Below are positions 43,501 to 45,564 of a DNA stretch of 64,000 nt, piece after piece. Origin of the DNA: an uncultured Eubacteriales bacterium. Lineage in GTDB: Bacteria > Bacillota > Clostridia > Christensenellales > DTU072. Position 1 is the first letter of the stretch, and every line of letters begins with the position of its first letter. The stretch covers positions 124,001 to 188,000 of the forward strand of contig CASFAV010000004.1 in the NCBI GenBank assembly GCA_949292905.1, given 5' to 3'. The notes beneath the pieces were generated by a model. The model ran no database searches and was not told where the DNA came from. It saw nothing but the letters and a program-made list of their open reading frames with translations. Made by a program: the position numbers and the translations under genes.

Positions 43501-45441
43501 GAAGTACAATCCCACGTTGAGATCGTCGCCGAACACGCCGTTCACGGGCGTGATCATACCGATGAGCTCGGCGAGAGCCTCGTTGTCGAGGATCATCGAG
43601 ATATCCCAGGTATTGGGAATGGGATCGCCGTTCTCGTCGGTCATGACGGTGCCGTCTTCGTTATAAAGATATTCCTCTCTGCCGGGGAAATTGAAGTTGT
43701 CGAGAATGAGCTTGAGTATCGCCATGACGTCCACGCTCGAACCGCTGTCGCCGTCGGCGTTGACTGCGCCCGAAGCGTTGGAAGCCCCCGACGCCGCGTT
43801 CGCCGAAGGAACGTATGAAGGATCGAGGTACGGCTTGATCATATCCAGGAACAAGCCGTCGAGCATCATATTGATATTGAACCCGGGTATTTTAAGGTTA
43901 GGCAGTATTTGCCCGGAAGCGCCCTGCAGGTTCTCGAAATTGAGATATAAAACATTATCTCCGAGATATATCCTTATCAAAGGCGAGCCGTTGTAATTGA
44001 TCGTGATCTCCGCGGTCGTGTCCGCGCCGTTGAAGAAGTCGAGCGCGACTTTTAAGTCGAGCTGGAATTCGTATCTCGCGGCGTACGGGAAATCGATGGG
44101 CATTTCGCCGAGAGCGCCGAGGTCCAAATCGAATACGTTACCGAGAATGGAATTGATCGTAAGTTTGCCGTTCTCGTCGTTCTCGACATACAACGTTCCC
44201 GCAAGTCCGATATTGCCCAAACCGCCTTCGGAGTAATAAGAACGTCTGCCTTCCTCGTTGACGTTGAGGTTGGCGAAGTTGATGGCTATGGGGTCGTCGC
44301 TGGCGTATAGCAATGCGGGCGAAAGAACTATCGCCACCGAATAATCTTCGACGGGTTCTTCGTCCTCGCCCATATCCGCAGGTTCCGTGTAAGCGTACTT
44401 TTCGCGTTGCGCGTCGACGTCGTTCAGGGTATCTATGTTAATGGACACGCCCTGCATGACGTATCCGTATTCCTGTAACTCCAGACCGGTATTGTCGACG
44501 GTCGTGATAAGCTGTCTCTGCGTCACCGCCGAATAAAGCGCGTTCATTTCGGGCCATTTCTTCTCGCCGAGTTCGGCAACCGTAAAGCCGAGGAACTGAC
44601 CGAGAACGGGGTCGAGGTTGAGCCCTACGAGGTTCCAGATGGTACCGAAGGAAATACCGCCCGCGATCGGGATACCGCTGCCGCTCAACATATTAAGAAG
44701 CTGGTTGAGCTGGATGGTGAAGCTGATATCGCGCATCGTGAATTCGCCGTCTTCGTTCTGCTCGTAAGAGGTTATGTAAGAAGGCTCTATGAAAGCAATC
44801 ATGCCCAACATCGGCAGGATACCGTCGAGGGTGGGTATGCCGGAACCGGAACCGAGCGCCACGCTCGCGAGGATCTTGGTGATGTCGATCCCGGAGCTGC
44901 CGAGGAGGTCGTAGATCATCGCGCCTATAGTGGAAAGATTGAGCTCCGCAGTATAGAATCTTTGAGTACCGATAACGAAATATGCGTAATTTTCGACGTA
45001 ATAAATACAGAATACGGGAACGCCGTTACTGTTGCGGATCTGGAAGTACAACTGGCTCTGGGAGTTGTCCTTCATATGGAGATTGGCTTTGAAAACGACC
45101 GTAAACGACGAAGAAGTGTCGTACTTTTCGGTGCTGTCGAGCCAGAAATACTCGTAATTGTAGGTGAGCGTCAGGTCGACGACGTACCAGTCGGGATCGT
45201 CCGAAACGGACTGCGTATACTGCGTAGAATAATTATCTACCGCTTCTTTCAACGCCTTCGAAGCTTCGTCCTTGGTGACCGCGACGGTCTCGCGGCGTTC
45301 TTCGACCACGCCGTCGTCGGAACCTATGACGACGTTGTCGTCCGTAATGGGCGTTTCGCGTTGAGAACATGCGAACAACGCCGTGACGAGCGCCAATGCG
45401 ACGAGAACGAGTACAATTTTTTTGATAAGAGCCGATTTCAT
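16549..45441 (-). CDS. Giant modular surface lipoprotein, 9,630 residues
   Basis: One uninterrupted frame of 28,893 bases. The start at 45441 gives MKSALIKK, a hydrophobic stretch and lipobox ALFAC (Cys25), preceded by GAGGAA eight bases upstream; in-frame ATGs further upstream lie inside the promoter. Residues ~30-5,530 consist of about 13-15 diverged modules of ~300-390 residues. Each has a paired-strand motif such as LYYIGGDLYMNI, LYLIDGNLYIDL or VYYINGKVYADL, then a low-complexity acidic/Ser/Asn-Ala linker, then an amphipathic segment such as GGLTVTITKAFLLGVFKIL. Residues ~5,575-5,770 are two CarboxypepD_reg-like domains (GATVQL.., GQVIDENGDPVSGAMVTI). Residues ~6,230-6,480 include hydrophobic helices. 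The remaining ~3,100 residues are strand-rich, with recurrent [ND]P[FY] motifs and Ig-like features. There is no LPXTG, dockerin or C-terminal membrane anchor. Adhesin, structural or lipid-binding roles are conceivable; I do not recognise the family. Monocistronic, with its own promoter and terminator. Confidence 0.93.
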   Translation of the reverse strand: MKSALIKKIVLVLVALALVTALFACSQRETPITDDNVVIGSDDGVVEERRETVAVTKDEASKALKEAVDNYSTQYTQSVSDDPDWYVVDLTLTYNYEYFWLDSTEKYDTSSSFTVVFKANLHMKDNSQSQLYFQIRNSNGVPVFCIYYVENYAYFVIGTQRFYTAELNLSTIGAMIYDLLGSSGIDITKILASVALGSGSGIPTLDGILPMLGMIAFIEPSYITSYEQNEDGEFTMRDISFTIQLNQLLNMLSGSGIPIAGGISFGTIWNLVGLNLDPVLGQFLGFTVAELGEKKWPEMNALYSAVTQRQLITTVDNTGLELQEYGYVMQGVSINIDTLNDVDAQREKYAYTEPADMGEDEEPVEDYSVAIVLSPALLYASDDPIAINFANLNVNEEGRRSYYSEGGLGNIGLAGTLYVENDENGKLTINSILGNVFDLDLGALGEMPIDFPYAARYEFQLDLKVALDFFNGADTTAEITINYNGSPLIRIYLGDNVLYLNFENLQGASGQILPNLKIPGFNINMMLDGLFLDMIKPYLDPSYVPSANAASGASNASGAVNADGDSGSSVDVMAILKLILDNFNFPGREEYLYNEDGTVMTDENGDPIPNTWDISMILDNEALAELIGMITPVNGVFGDDLNVGLYFNQLDPLNTIEIKAELTDTVRFGITLDEITYLKEPEWDNYEMVDTEAKRNAYTSLQVTLSDNGIFGISHKEFSLEMAGDVTLGMEATEEGLDLSGLIGAFVDNLLLSIGVEQTKYLELAYKIEANIDILNLSAIQLRLLLYNRESDVNYLAVIYEGSEDTIYIDLSLLDNLKDQIPGLNSLATMPRLKYENLGLKETLSGLDIVGLLGSLLYPSDSGASGAQNGITVDTSDPSFVYNAFATVNKALLYNEYLVRMASAGNLFRPSEEIEDAYYAEGDTSEGGIDILGLIGGALDRVVIDKVTGTLTVYVAANVLTTVLGMLITELPADADLPKVNAFAEIHLVNIDFGDGYPENGYLRVYLALLDSGNEEIEAISVELDILKDIQLKAEANGTIWDVGNDDVGYKESFQTIQEFLDGLIIGLKVNGEFSLTVDNKLDENGDPIPVYDENGEIVYDENGEIVYEKVESYVNDYLNGLLGGLIEGIGLLVDTSEFSVRLGFEIVAKISLAGVLKLDGSEGADPISTLLGSSELKIRLYDLEHKNDDGSYVDILGLYLIDGNLYIDLSYFGMPNIGVSNVAKLIDDITAITASPTPDPGNAPARNLLNLQNNAYYANVANPEAVALQVVLSPEALSVSLTKDAIAGLLGLFLTSELPIEIQDTDLALGFGKEGITLDLTTGVEIFNLHIGAGDLLLVVDNFEYNDETGIFGLPSDSVLVTDPAFTVTLPAGKEFFLTEDGMPTNIYVELGGGVGLTSNPVAGSAANTIDLAPALSGLLGDIELNALIEFLGIVDAQLFFNIQASVNLEEIIDIAKNGFDFAKIKETAAKITFETYASDDPNDIDIATGERNRKAVISLYYIGGDLYMNIDTAPIQLKYIYIPQANEVIAELIAAISGGSSDTATDGGASSAEGDVTDGNGEVDAGDVVTTYIDLALANGGLTVTITKAFLLGVFKILGLDMGSYLDSFDIEASLGAHLSPLEVALELKLRDLGDGTDGSSGNFVTLNAAIDTLKLMFEQGIDDKGLDKDLYQTVEELRTIGVNIDGVIKAEITAPADEVTDPETGATGHIQSFTEIFKEISNLLTQSAEKDRLVWIREAALGMHNEEYGVDFSAMTDEEIGNYYDENIAPMDYKQLLNVSIILEVIDGIFNAEGDAVFGGEIYYDIEAIIDITEITNIKASLFLSSVDDEEHKGDVLSVSVMGVYDEAKDAYDINLFADLTALLGEGLVVNDAIRVSNFSEFSEYMTRFTEVAAGKTEKYDPVALNSSNNGLALPKNAEGYVPESIMTGAAIVLAISSSPEDYGVPNNAPVALLVPSGAIYALVNSLVPTIIENVFPDKLQGEFEVEIDESLIENYYLTGTYTDDEVYYALRGLSKQMLETLAAHAEAGNFLQGNYDAVKGVLDGFDMRLRNLFLEASAEEDETAAYVALADNLIATLAGQSNLSETEKALLDAAIAAFEAGYALFTDGEAGFTAEEYVVLKNGLVAERIDELEDMLANNEINEAEFYWLTEGKILVELAGSGLTPIDPDDYPMIDVSKLFGNFGPSLTVEIGATDVPTGNGDETRPAFLLFNLNFATLLTLQMEIGHIEITVEPDESYYNGTYDEFGSWQGGLLNPASGYYHLNPLEMENQNIILNLNGELSLVAEDTVYDPNNPDNNTAIDFGALIQALFTQFFGGSANFGAILENHGYDPRKMSYEIGIILNMHDLLQLIATGDINYLLVAAELKVSLGFDVEKKIIDTALSTEDNIVYKTERGVDYLSLYYVDGTAYIDGSIIGIEKVRIEKALKAIMDLFGTDIGGYYPDDDDDLNNDVTPANASAEGPANADGDELTGGDLIPYLKIMLGNKSGVVMELMGALLFGVLDGIGVDFGGKSLGTLVGETLNNNFMLQLGLMARLDSLSQYWDDPALEEVKKDLLSLVIEAGNYQVGATIHEISADFADSSAENVTLADRNFNPESYALSANLQTVYASFSLDFDITGVNGTKFGLDETLSSLLAQLGVNDDGSVNSTIETINGLGLAPVIQLLSTLSNHYTLEFEGNINLTDIIDNGLFYDTNFSVVLRDRNETAVYNGVTKYKEVLSAYYIDRALYLNAECFNIQAVRIDNVYDFIFHDILTIYGVTDSEGNIIAGSGGSGTEEGTEEGTGSAPSNAGFAGYESDQGFDPFAILRQLPEGASEIATYINLLVCPEGFMIGIGTAALFGVLTAIGGEAMDYSSYVEPIGEVSLELGLFKPEDFIGLELTFEGYEYNGDERVNIGTEEDPVYKKSGSIGLGLSFSNDIQVAFTYQWTESIERDDGTYMDVAVDKTMHAPEHAYLDDGSTQDYVVFDQSNPVVGLSTTLYIDVAAGKVTGDGTVGDLSGEIYTGYELNQEPLTTLLGGLINVSLSLLLEIMEDQEFSVEAELLVNIPLRNWRGIEVQITIRRVDNGHNYTLVQANLHNSTMYIDLTPVNGPRFAVVEVLEALLGEKEYEDNILDGLFGGGSSSGDTATEGDTETGSEPSNASGPSNAPGGNKTPVNIDLGTQMVLDGIATHGLALYITETAVNSLLRTFQMNDLRIFSGLLLQVFLAPKLNSFMFGVDLEATAQYSKDGNAATSKVLDLGLGIDGFELNFEGYPSDVLLLPQTANYLPAHTVNTITLDAAFEVELGVDGGVMGLEALYEALLDPNGDLGQLVEPGSAWETLFDEDSLLKTALPQLIMLGDLGDTIVIEIKGYVYIRGGLQGILDNLQLRVEIYSKKARDKFDLVLSYVEDNLYLDLSSIGMGKVLMPKMKNIINFLVNGKGANDTTDNVVAGETAQNAADMATAERLFAEQYPTWAQAMGLNNETQEEQILGIAKILLSNDDGLLITVTFEMINAVLKLVGVDIPLSKYLSGVANPSLSVGMTPSSEYEVGIHIDSATKEVNVYDPTTGELVMEERPTEDGTGTELVPVTKPNDAGLDFTLRILGESIKAGIENESKVYTPHGIQSTLEPLISVEARDAYTYFAELAVTLGTNLSLSFDLNDGSLAIKDLLDTLFGLLNLDPPEDYETDIVLAGGDETLIAELNLNFAFDLARLFSTDPADIAEAIIIELVLQYTIIDNLTGDVFANQKLLRLYMVDDVVYAGLEIFDTNLDIKIPNLNLTNTIRDLLYDAFVIDDVDDGTTVGGEEGDQSGSQGSQGSQSSDNAPANATRNPILDMYEDSADSLGNFLQPLIYLNSQGFALMVTNELLVAFVATLADILGTALGQEDEASAVTAETLENIVKEIMDYMSVGVYFDEDKDGNVSLQLNITKEAEEKETEDGGIFDSVGYSITLSMFHDSMLVISADTFNEYYKYMTEDEEMMSYYDGCFNLDGDTGVEWRFNLGLDITVAAELKEFILNWSSLFANETDEYGNAVGAAFYIQALNDIVGDATLRIKADVKLADLDKWSIDALIQLVSLDDVDADGDGQLDVKEEYFALYVVGSLHDPEGYEENGLRLYMSMGALESAGFTGIELNGQVFEDFLNLNLRQLLDSLGGTLGSTVGGVVTTLDDLIAQLGGLFDGLLGGDESETPPEGEEGDAGTETPANAPDDETGEEGDNDFGYEDEEETVPVDWYLGLFDSLQFTKGAISIVVARTALQTILAEVLNFPFEEQLGEIAVDLDNVENSLTLRFGLDYQEPIDVSDTVWSDIDVTVADLGDTSAILTELIDHDYLTLGTATPFLRDVSVNFEADSYMLNATYAYIGNPVQAKMLGISDADNIRYVLYYPRSTFVTVTDDTEEQAMALLNAIVTRFSFTNTSLNEAVYTQNKISDTYYVYSSNFAAHANRVAVKLTSDDSTGTTRYCVMVAVAYGDKLPSLDVSGIEAGDLGDKSFDAITEADLLAEIREYEENFLMGATVADADVSGAVAPKTLHTKLTYVSRQAIDDHSDFALENPGERSIYYLFYDPLEYYAYNASDYPDTPEGKEQALAKQKELADKLIVAITGLFRGKAYTFERDKNGIYTLFYHKTQLTVSAKVVDVTDASGNATGYYVMLGVSSSMSMFNLSLKIHNIDIGLSEVNIFETTPLGGAIRDGLDGELTYQQYFDTYFKPLSDYKWEFELNSEIFIDDTVGGIFDMSELIGTIATLVGGDNPSEIIQALAGFNLAIQPIDDIAISIGFSVRGYIDFSDISNMRLQLELTYNGNTMILITYIGGYSEDEYGNKVEDSTIYADLGGLGFPSVALPGIQIGSVLKNLIGGLTEGDGLSLGSSNAPAEGETEDETVTEEPSNSSIDKVELPDYGWDDRLLLITLGQEETSIAITGALLYSLIYNIGGNEVFAGLLGEIHPAIPRFRNIKIGYSEEDGVSGIIVRLTDDTPYEKAFRLGYTFTESSSSFWSDDTRTSTITADVYDENTNIDGIVYEDISVLSKVGLSLEIEARVRTKNTEKSSQLEAVETLLQNLLGMSEDTINIDPQNSVMVFTIGLSVYADLANLDNTTLALTISLADETIIGVYYINGKVYADLSGLGFFQASLTGVDLVSILNSFLGSFVGESGIVISDYLEGILTVGDSASNASGNTDYALSNASSAESGAPQNAPVDLVSSTDSPLLKILLTNEELTINPNIAIVQALLGDSMVLPKIADIKLSTNIANGLNNLNLRVKLDQKGNYINIGVPEGMFEIYVGNTAERVKLYTIGDESRYGGVTGISLGMDSGGNLSADLTLTTLLQNVLDTISMNDFTLYLEKRNDYFFLRNLSYGVSSGTFDFNNFGTSFSTGPTYFSPALNGYMEDGKSPYDSAFVDKGTLVDIEIAGVNLGEYLATYEPLLFSNAYRRIRLSLSKTVENQIDVPVDQLTQVSNYNTTDNTDEWEPQGVTAFIRENVIHLSLANILVLDLSGIINEVVGWLLKTIVGAINSTAGTITDILWGIIGDYIADWIASMIGDATGYGNPLRVGQIIDNLAGQGKGGLPLYNLYLPSLLASMATPLGGIAKQETGSLYGNISALNPDTGEYEPVVGATVQLVSADYEYVGTTDAYGDYMFVNIAPNTYMMNLSANGYNARNNISVTVLESSSSPACEANYYMTRYVDTTQYGVLTGQVIDENGDPVSGAMVTINVPNVRSYTATTNAQGEYTFNNVVAATYRISVTKSGYNSVPRPGETVPTVTVRANTTTTNPTVGPTITLKPYQQAVFNDIVINVVTQREKKEDDGTNVTEPIANADVYIYDGFTGQWKRLGSTGDTGTVTVDVEFTLYGQSHAMQLRDASTGAVLAETTLQTLLTADGSDIIRNYTVTFVVKLVNPTISATLVTVRDEQLLSGLATEVFSKYAYNTSSNAAYDEAAMSAISSKFDASFDDELVNGGGKIVASGTDSADVNYVVYEYASATAMKAAMSSFVTALQAYTYTSGSEEKTSFAITEVINALYYHAISYSDKAIVDLRAFTSQRGAGGTVVNRLVLAVKAAEKTPVYTGVEVWLEVNGRTVRQSDDYNGVKQNTISNPDSEDITWYMQNNARNYLTTIFVNNQTDFQTDGNRLNSDGSFSIDWLANDVEYLLKLRSADYENMDIGRATIVTDGVQNVNLGEIYLIPREAPSWISGRSENTATSLLQGIRIRLGADVSDASSMGDAQSSTDAGYTEDGVPRSQYEYLQAMGESVLNAVIDTAKGQATSAIANAIANAIGGIGGTIVSEIAKRGIGALLGYAGGFDTTSQYLDARGKPIFVPWTNYVNGFEEGRTNSSDSFTYVEAWISSDTLNSVFTLVNNLLLPYCGYGTIAVDQRYTAADLCDIPEGTEEGDIEKLNFTGVFSETREEQIYDYIFTDEALYVNAVYSAGARMVPSLINFILFWALGSYLGDSASTIINLIQLVAYQINILIDVLDQATRLISHLLPFTTAYSMILEKNLPGSPLQQETVYATLWDNPDEWQGAYLTNEQNVQTGAYEPVINHGDNVATITEVASEGGDISVEINQRSTNVKDLVMNEGILDKGDNVVGYNYAYSDVRNYGTKTGIDINATYGAPGDYEAQVSTDPVTDDDGNLLEGYMRELDFVDKSVYAKVVLNSSVNTLLDRIVLFLNGASYEAESSGMLLAGNDNYMPNGTALRADTILYNRDGTPYNEQYAAIEKMIDEWIDSNIVNSYVIINDYRYERNENGVVVSYLVGKTYVRDVYGHFDDEDYIYGAVSWLTTKNNYDENIDIGAIIGGSGLTTKELVSYDFSYVSRYPLKEGVDSVTVPSGYDTVYAKWEYLTTTYLNFDYTDNEDAPYAVALELMSAKDDRFLEIDINNTGIQLRSVSSVTDRNLYSQPDGTAGMKKDTTMAPPETLIFHDPYNLLDFTAIGGSWASSGGGVLHNIMSTAAHPEGEYLVEDISLILPNRNYVNFTDGNSEYSAGVEIYWDFSRIDFTASEEGTNGVITGYAGNAVVATIDVIVEGAEIDIYNPVWLKEVGYDTQTTQFEIDTDRHDPLFTLPEIDPLTYDPNEYIKLLPTSFVYARMMKYDGQTFTVNGEVRDYLLRRYVFNKVEWDLSSTRVSYDGGTAYAKLTYWYEPTASTDGTVLTGASNKVTVEVPISVRNCTAVTVDKISSVQYVDLVYQQNGEMIIAVAADEHKTLHNGLNTGWIAANAGEIELGTLTTVAGLIARYGELTEFNGAYEEVKAYRHVEEDITYIVYSGVELAAFKAYQDHCKTLGLESIVNNSDQYGSLGDLSQVYHDGGFTDTYTAEPVDNVLTIDPTKAQDVYAQLSGIKWIDITVNVTDIDNVPVTDDEGNVVTDRITGWHVESVDASSLKDLDLEATSHPLYEVYFNVVDNVGNTQRVTLYVNVLPKKIVAHDLDETITDREITPFEARNSASMMLGYNKGGTLIVALYDEGISKDTVLDAGRIAAENEAVGTDTWPSDSVRAFGSVSAYSGSRTSLAVYKSSDSSKLYIVITGVSETEFAIYSTRLSVAGTTDVVRLDRRASSDSLAAGDTLYLAEGELNPFGLPSTISVGYGVDVDNIFYSTTLTEGVDFVWVGDSEEKLDYDYGDASSWTYTWTARIGSGDNVQELYVDFTVNKRVPRSIDTIEVYPYSSYYEDGAQSTQNASVLSNNQYVVFSDGVNLLDSVSTRVYFKIDDSGWRDKVSGTEVTINGETYLTDVSFVEPSFDGSFYFVTVLLYDDVFGYTELRNIRIILRKSTVADLRIPEKEIYLYNADADIDALLAQENIEGTIYQIGNVTIGTDAFEIVSWAYVTEGGFKSSYTFSGDDYPRIRVTIANKGYKQGNRVWVQDVTVTFTQTMLPDRVIESIDETVVNDENGEKLYSISRDAATGGYIFSVSDPYKFTMPATLDVTFAGTIGGGSVPAVFDFGADANDFYKLANIDGTVTLGAAPNNKVTLPITFRNEKVREDVVVTYYTDADCTDEYVRGTDSVYYAYDVFELPRYAKIAVNGQSEQEDNVYDVVWKSIEAYDNEGGTVEAVAYIGYPVYGYIIDTLEITINAERIVEYTMPNTVTLNPYATEGVEARLDALIGAVDNKLEVVTDAGRTLKLDVNYPALEMDYRETTTNNIDIMVGNTLTFGGVESVVNEAGEQIGNTLDVREGKPLIVVVESRVAIGVSTWYTSATTNITGSIYEPIDFDALGRMTVVAIAKGNNGGALLDEVRGYSYFAGEERLSPTAWPAELYEWSATTEYAKLDKGQIEAVYFLNDVYYILYRGNTSYEAASALTKNGYSESVSGDNHVYYNNVEGITVNIRSYEEGVTVLFQSAQEEKYELTWNTSGLSYSFAGGTYTVYATLTNGIAGMDQTFAVKVYLRPVSLTSIGVTTAGVSEDSVVAVSAKDNVIEKLVVDPYIGFVGLPERVMAKFADYASPVELAVSWSYRKIVNAMTTAGGTFDSSNNMAAVASVYVLDAEGNRTAVQSIEIPVVVIPRDLQGVYVSKYASTEAYEQAKAAGLENGAEFVPFSYTMTINPYTTAYSERFEDEAFAYYRRILLVVSYDDGEVSGRADDLSNNLVSDSGKEIVYELDASDYVIRDTATNAPTDLANLYTGRTVNVALSFGATSDSAAADAKHERGITVTILNMTYAGGLADSYTLDVYGVTSDSVNVFTDIPVFAGVADSEMTVTTSSAVQINTVSGIIFSSLVTYDRSDALSTFDGRGNKNGTIDYSGGESRLYATIGNELGGTQRIVIELNYLDRTITSLFDASASDYAYDTDYNGIDKVAMHFEIDPFAAYDVTKIYPQSGSDVVFADGTTSGKFSTADQQNVIKVVWDDSRVIRTYRGSDTSSVKATVSFNGKFEQEINYKVIVYDRTVTSFTDLLLDPDAKIKPYLYNDSEDVSKDVAEDYLIPAYSASNPDAGKFTVMFDNIPRDPEKYYITFTLGADASIYTTSSEIEFTGAESALKIQFVLDSARGLGHKGKDARFYITIPGFALGAEGQQQARQDIPCEESYIMGLRFYNGTGSEDDPANYTSDYITWLRVNDTAANIDTVWQDPTAFGDYYYDTYYVNSPYSFIGQGGMLLPEKALVYVGPEYADSSAQYDIANSTYSFLLETNWTNIVNNRTRIYYNEDAHQSAFQIDLDGQSYAIKFQVSQEWILDTAKGEDLLFLENYKYGEDEIILMPGTSAINGSNDGLLTIRSTYSSIGNSGVPSNDIYDIFFPGGGSFTFDGVSGGGTYSDNYMKWSFDAVNWNAGSTTMQYATMTLGGKGGQTVKWGFYVDSAKTLVNNSVITSYSLLEGTSVTLQNTYRQLFSGTVATQGMTNSSLGREIPLQYSAEITPYYRDQQDSEGNSLYPLGLEYNAGSGNYTVTGVTSTPSVHRTDDGTAYTGYILWDATEMRAYPSPRYSIGGTVVFTVYRTPDTYDYQQVIDAGAGNNGNPYQNLINNGLYMHNPSASYGFGEIRPIMGEGWSYPSDLPSTGNSTQNNNSYKLPATGYKVSYTNNAFRQSNVPVITVTENSMFDLRYLPMISVTEYLPNVEVRSEGWQGIFTTTTYTGYDYDLMYLAPWYNAKVYYTKSKNNSASWNPANGLYGTLLSGGFEAINTGSQNVDGRYTLVCTMPFDVSDPTKTVTLICAIDVVRG
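19000..24800 (-). repeat. Recurring [ND]P[FY] strand modules in the C-terminal half of the giant protein
   Basis: Within residues ~6,900-8,800 a motif of hydrophobic-x-[N/D/S]-P-[F/Y], usually followed a few residues later by another proline and a beta strand, recurs at least eight times: HDPYNLL, TIDPTKA, LNPFGLP, VSDPYKF, LNPYATE, VDPYIGF, INPYTTA and IDPFAAY. Many copies follow a hinge such as RxVxSI (PRSIDTIEV, DRVIESIDE, DRTITSLFD). This suggests diverged tandem extracellular beta domains of ~120-250 residues with a shared origin. The DNA is too diverged to appear as nucleotide repeats. Confidence 0.6.
26000..26740 (-). other. Hydrophobic helical block inside the giant lipoprotein
   Basis: Residues ~6,230-6,480 contain SAIANAIANAIGGIGGTIVSEIA followed by LLGYAGG, and later SLINFILFWALGSYLG and a STIINLIQLVAYQINILIDVL-like helix run. 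These stretches are hydrophobic enough to insert in or lie on a membrane, unlike the surrounding strand-rich domains. Whether they cross a membrane cannot be decided by eye. Confidence 0.5.
28140..28715 (-). other. Two carboxypeptidase-regulatory-like (transthyretin-fold) domains within the giant protein
   Basis: Two adjacent copies with the family pattern: GNISALNPDTGEYEPVVGAT with GTTDAYGDYMFVNIAPNTY, and GQVIDENGDPVSGAMVTI with ATTNAQGEYTFNNVVAATY. Such domains often act as rigid stalk units in Gram-positive surface proteins. Here they separate the N-terminal modular array from the C-terminal half. Confidence 0.8.
34031..34048 (-). repeat. 9-bp tandem repeat in a linker (Gly-Ser-Gln)
   Basis: GAGCCCTGA is present twice in tandem (34031-34039, 34040-34048), giving part of a GSQGSQGSQ linker of the giant protein. 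It looks like recent slippage inside a low-complexity linker and keeps the frame. Confidence 0.85.
37080..37103 (-). repeat. 12-bp tandem repeat in a linker (Glu-Glu-Gly-Thr)
   Basis: TACCTTCTTCCG occurs twice in tandem (37080-37091, 37092-37103), coding for EEGTEEGT in a linker of the giant protein. The copies are identical at DNA level, pointing to recent in-frame expansion. Confidence 0.85.
42117..42164 (-). repeat. 24-bp perfect tandem repeat (YDENGEIV)
   Basis: Two identical 24-bp units (42117-42140 and 42141-42164) code for a repeated YDENGEIV; a third, diverged copy of the DENG element follows toward higher coordinates. It lies between strands of a module in the giant protein, probably a surface loop, and keeps the frame. 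Confidence 0.9.
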
Positions 45442-45504
45442 ATTTCGTTTCCTCACGACAGAGGGATTGGTATTTCGATAAAGCGTAAGCGATATAAACG
45501 GCGA

Positions 45505-45525
45505 CAGGACCTTATCCGGGTCCTG
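45505..45525 (-). promoter_or_regulatory. Stem-loop at the predicted 5' end of the giant gene's mRNA
   Basis: CAGGACC (45505-45511) pairs with GGTCCTG (45519-45525) around a 7-base loop. With transcription predicted to start near 45529 the hairpin would begin about four bases from the 5' end of the transcript, a position where stem-loops can protect long mRNAs from 5'-dependent decay. It is not followed by a T-run, so it is not a terminator. Confidence 0.55.
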
Positions 45526-45535
45526 CCACGATTGA

Positions 45536-45564
45536 ATTCTACAACATATATACGCACGTGTCAA
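45536..45564 (-). promoter_or_regulatory. Sigma-A promoter of the giant lipoprotein gene
   Basis: Minus strand TTGACA (45564-45559), 17-bp spacer, TAGAAT (45541-45536): near consensus. It gives a leader of about 88 bases before the ATG at 45441. Confidence 0.88.

Larger units (their letters stand above)
28850..45300 (-). repeat. Array of about 13-15 diverged ~330-residue modules (N-terminal half of the giant protein)
   Basis: Low-complexity linkers mark module borders at about 43.78, 42.85, 41.72, 40.78, 38.07, 37.09, 36.02, 35.13, 34.05, 32.89, 30.85 and 29.94 kb. Most intervals are 300-390 codons; two are about two and nearly three module lengths (676 and 905). Before each linker is a pair of strands of the form hxhYhhxxxhYhDh followed by a Pro/Lys-containing strand and a hydrophobic helix. 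After each linker comes a strand pair plus helix of the form hxhxhTxxxhxxhhxxhG. Sequence identity between modules is low, implying old duplications under structural rather than sequence constraint. Confidence 0.75.

Noticed and set aside
45442..45564. Extended N-terminus of the giant protein (41 extra residues starting at 45564)
   Set aside because: The upstream ATG lies on the promoter itself, and the extension would precede a complete lipoprotein signal peptide with its own SD.
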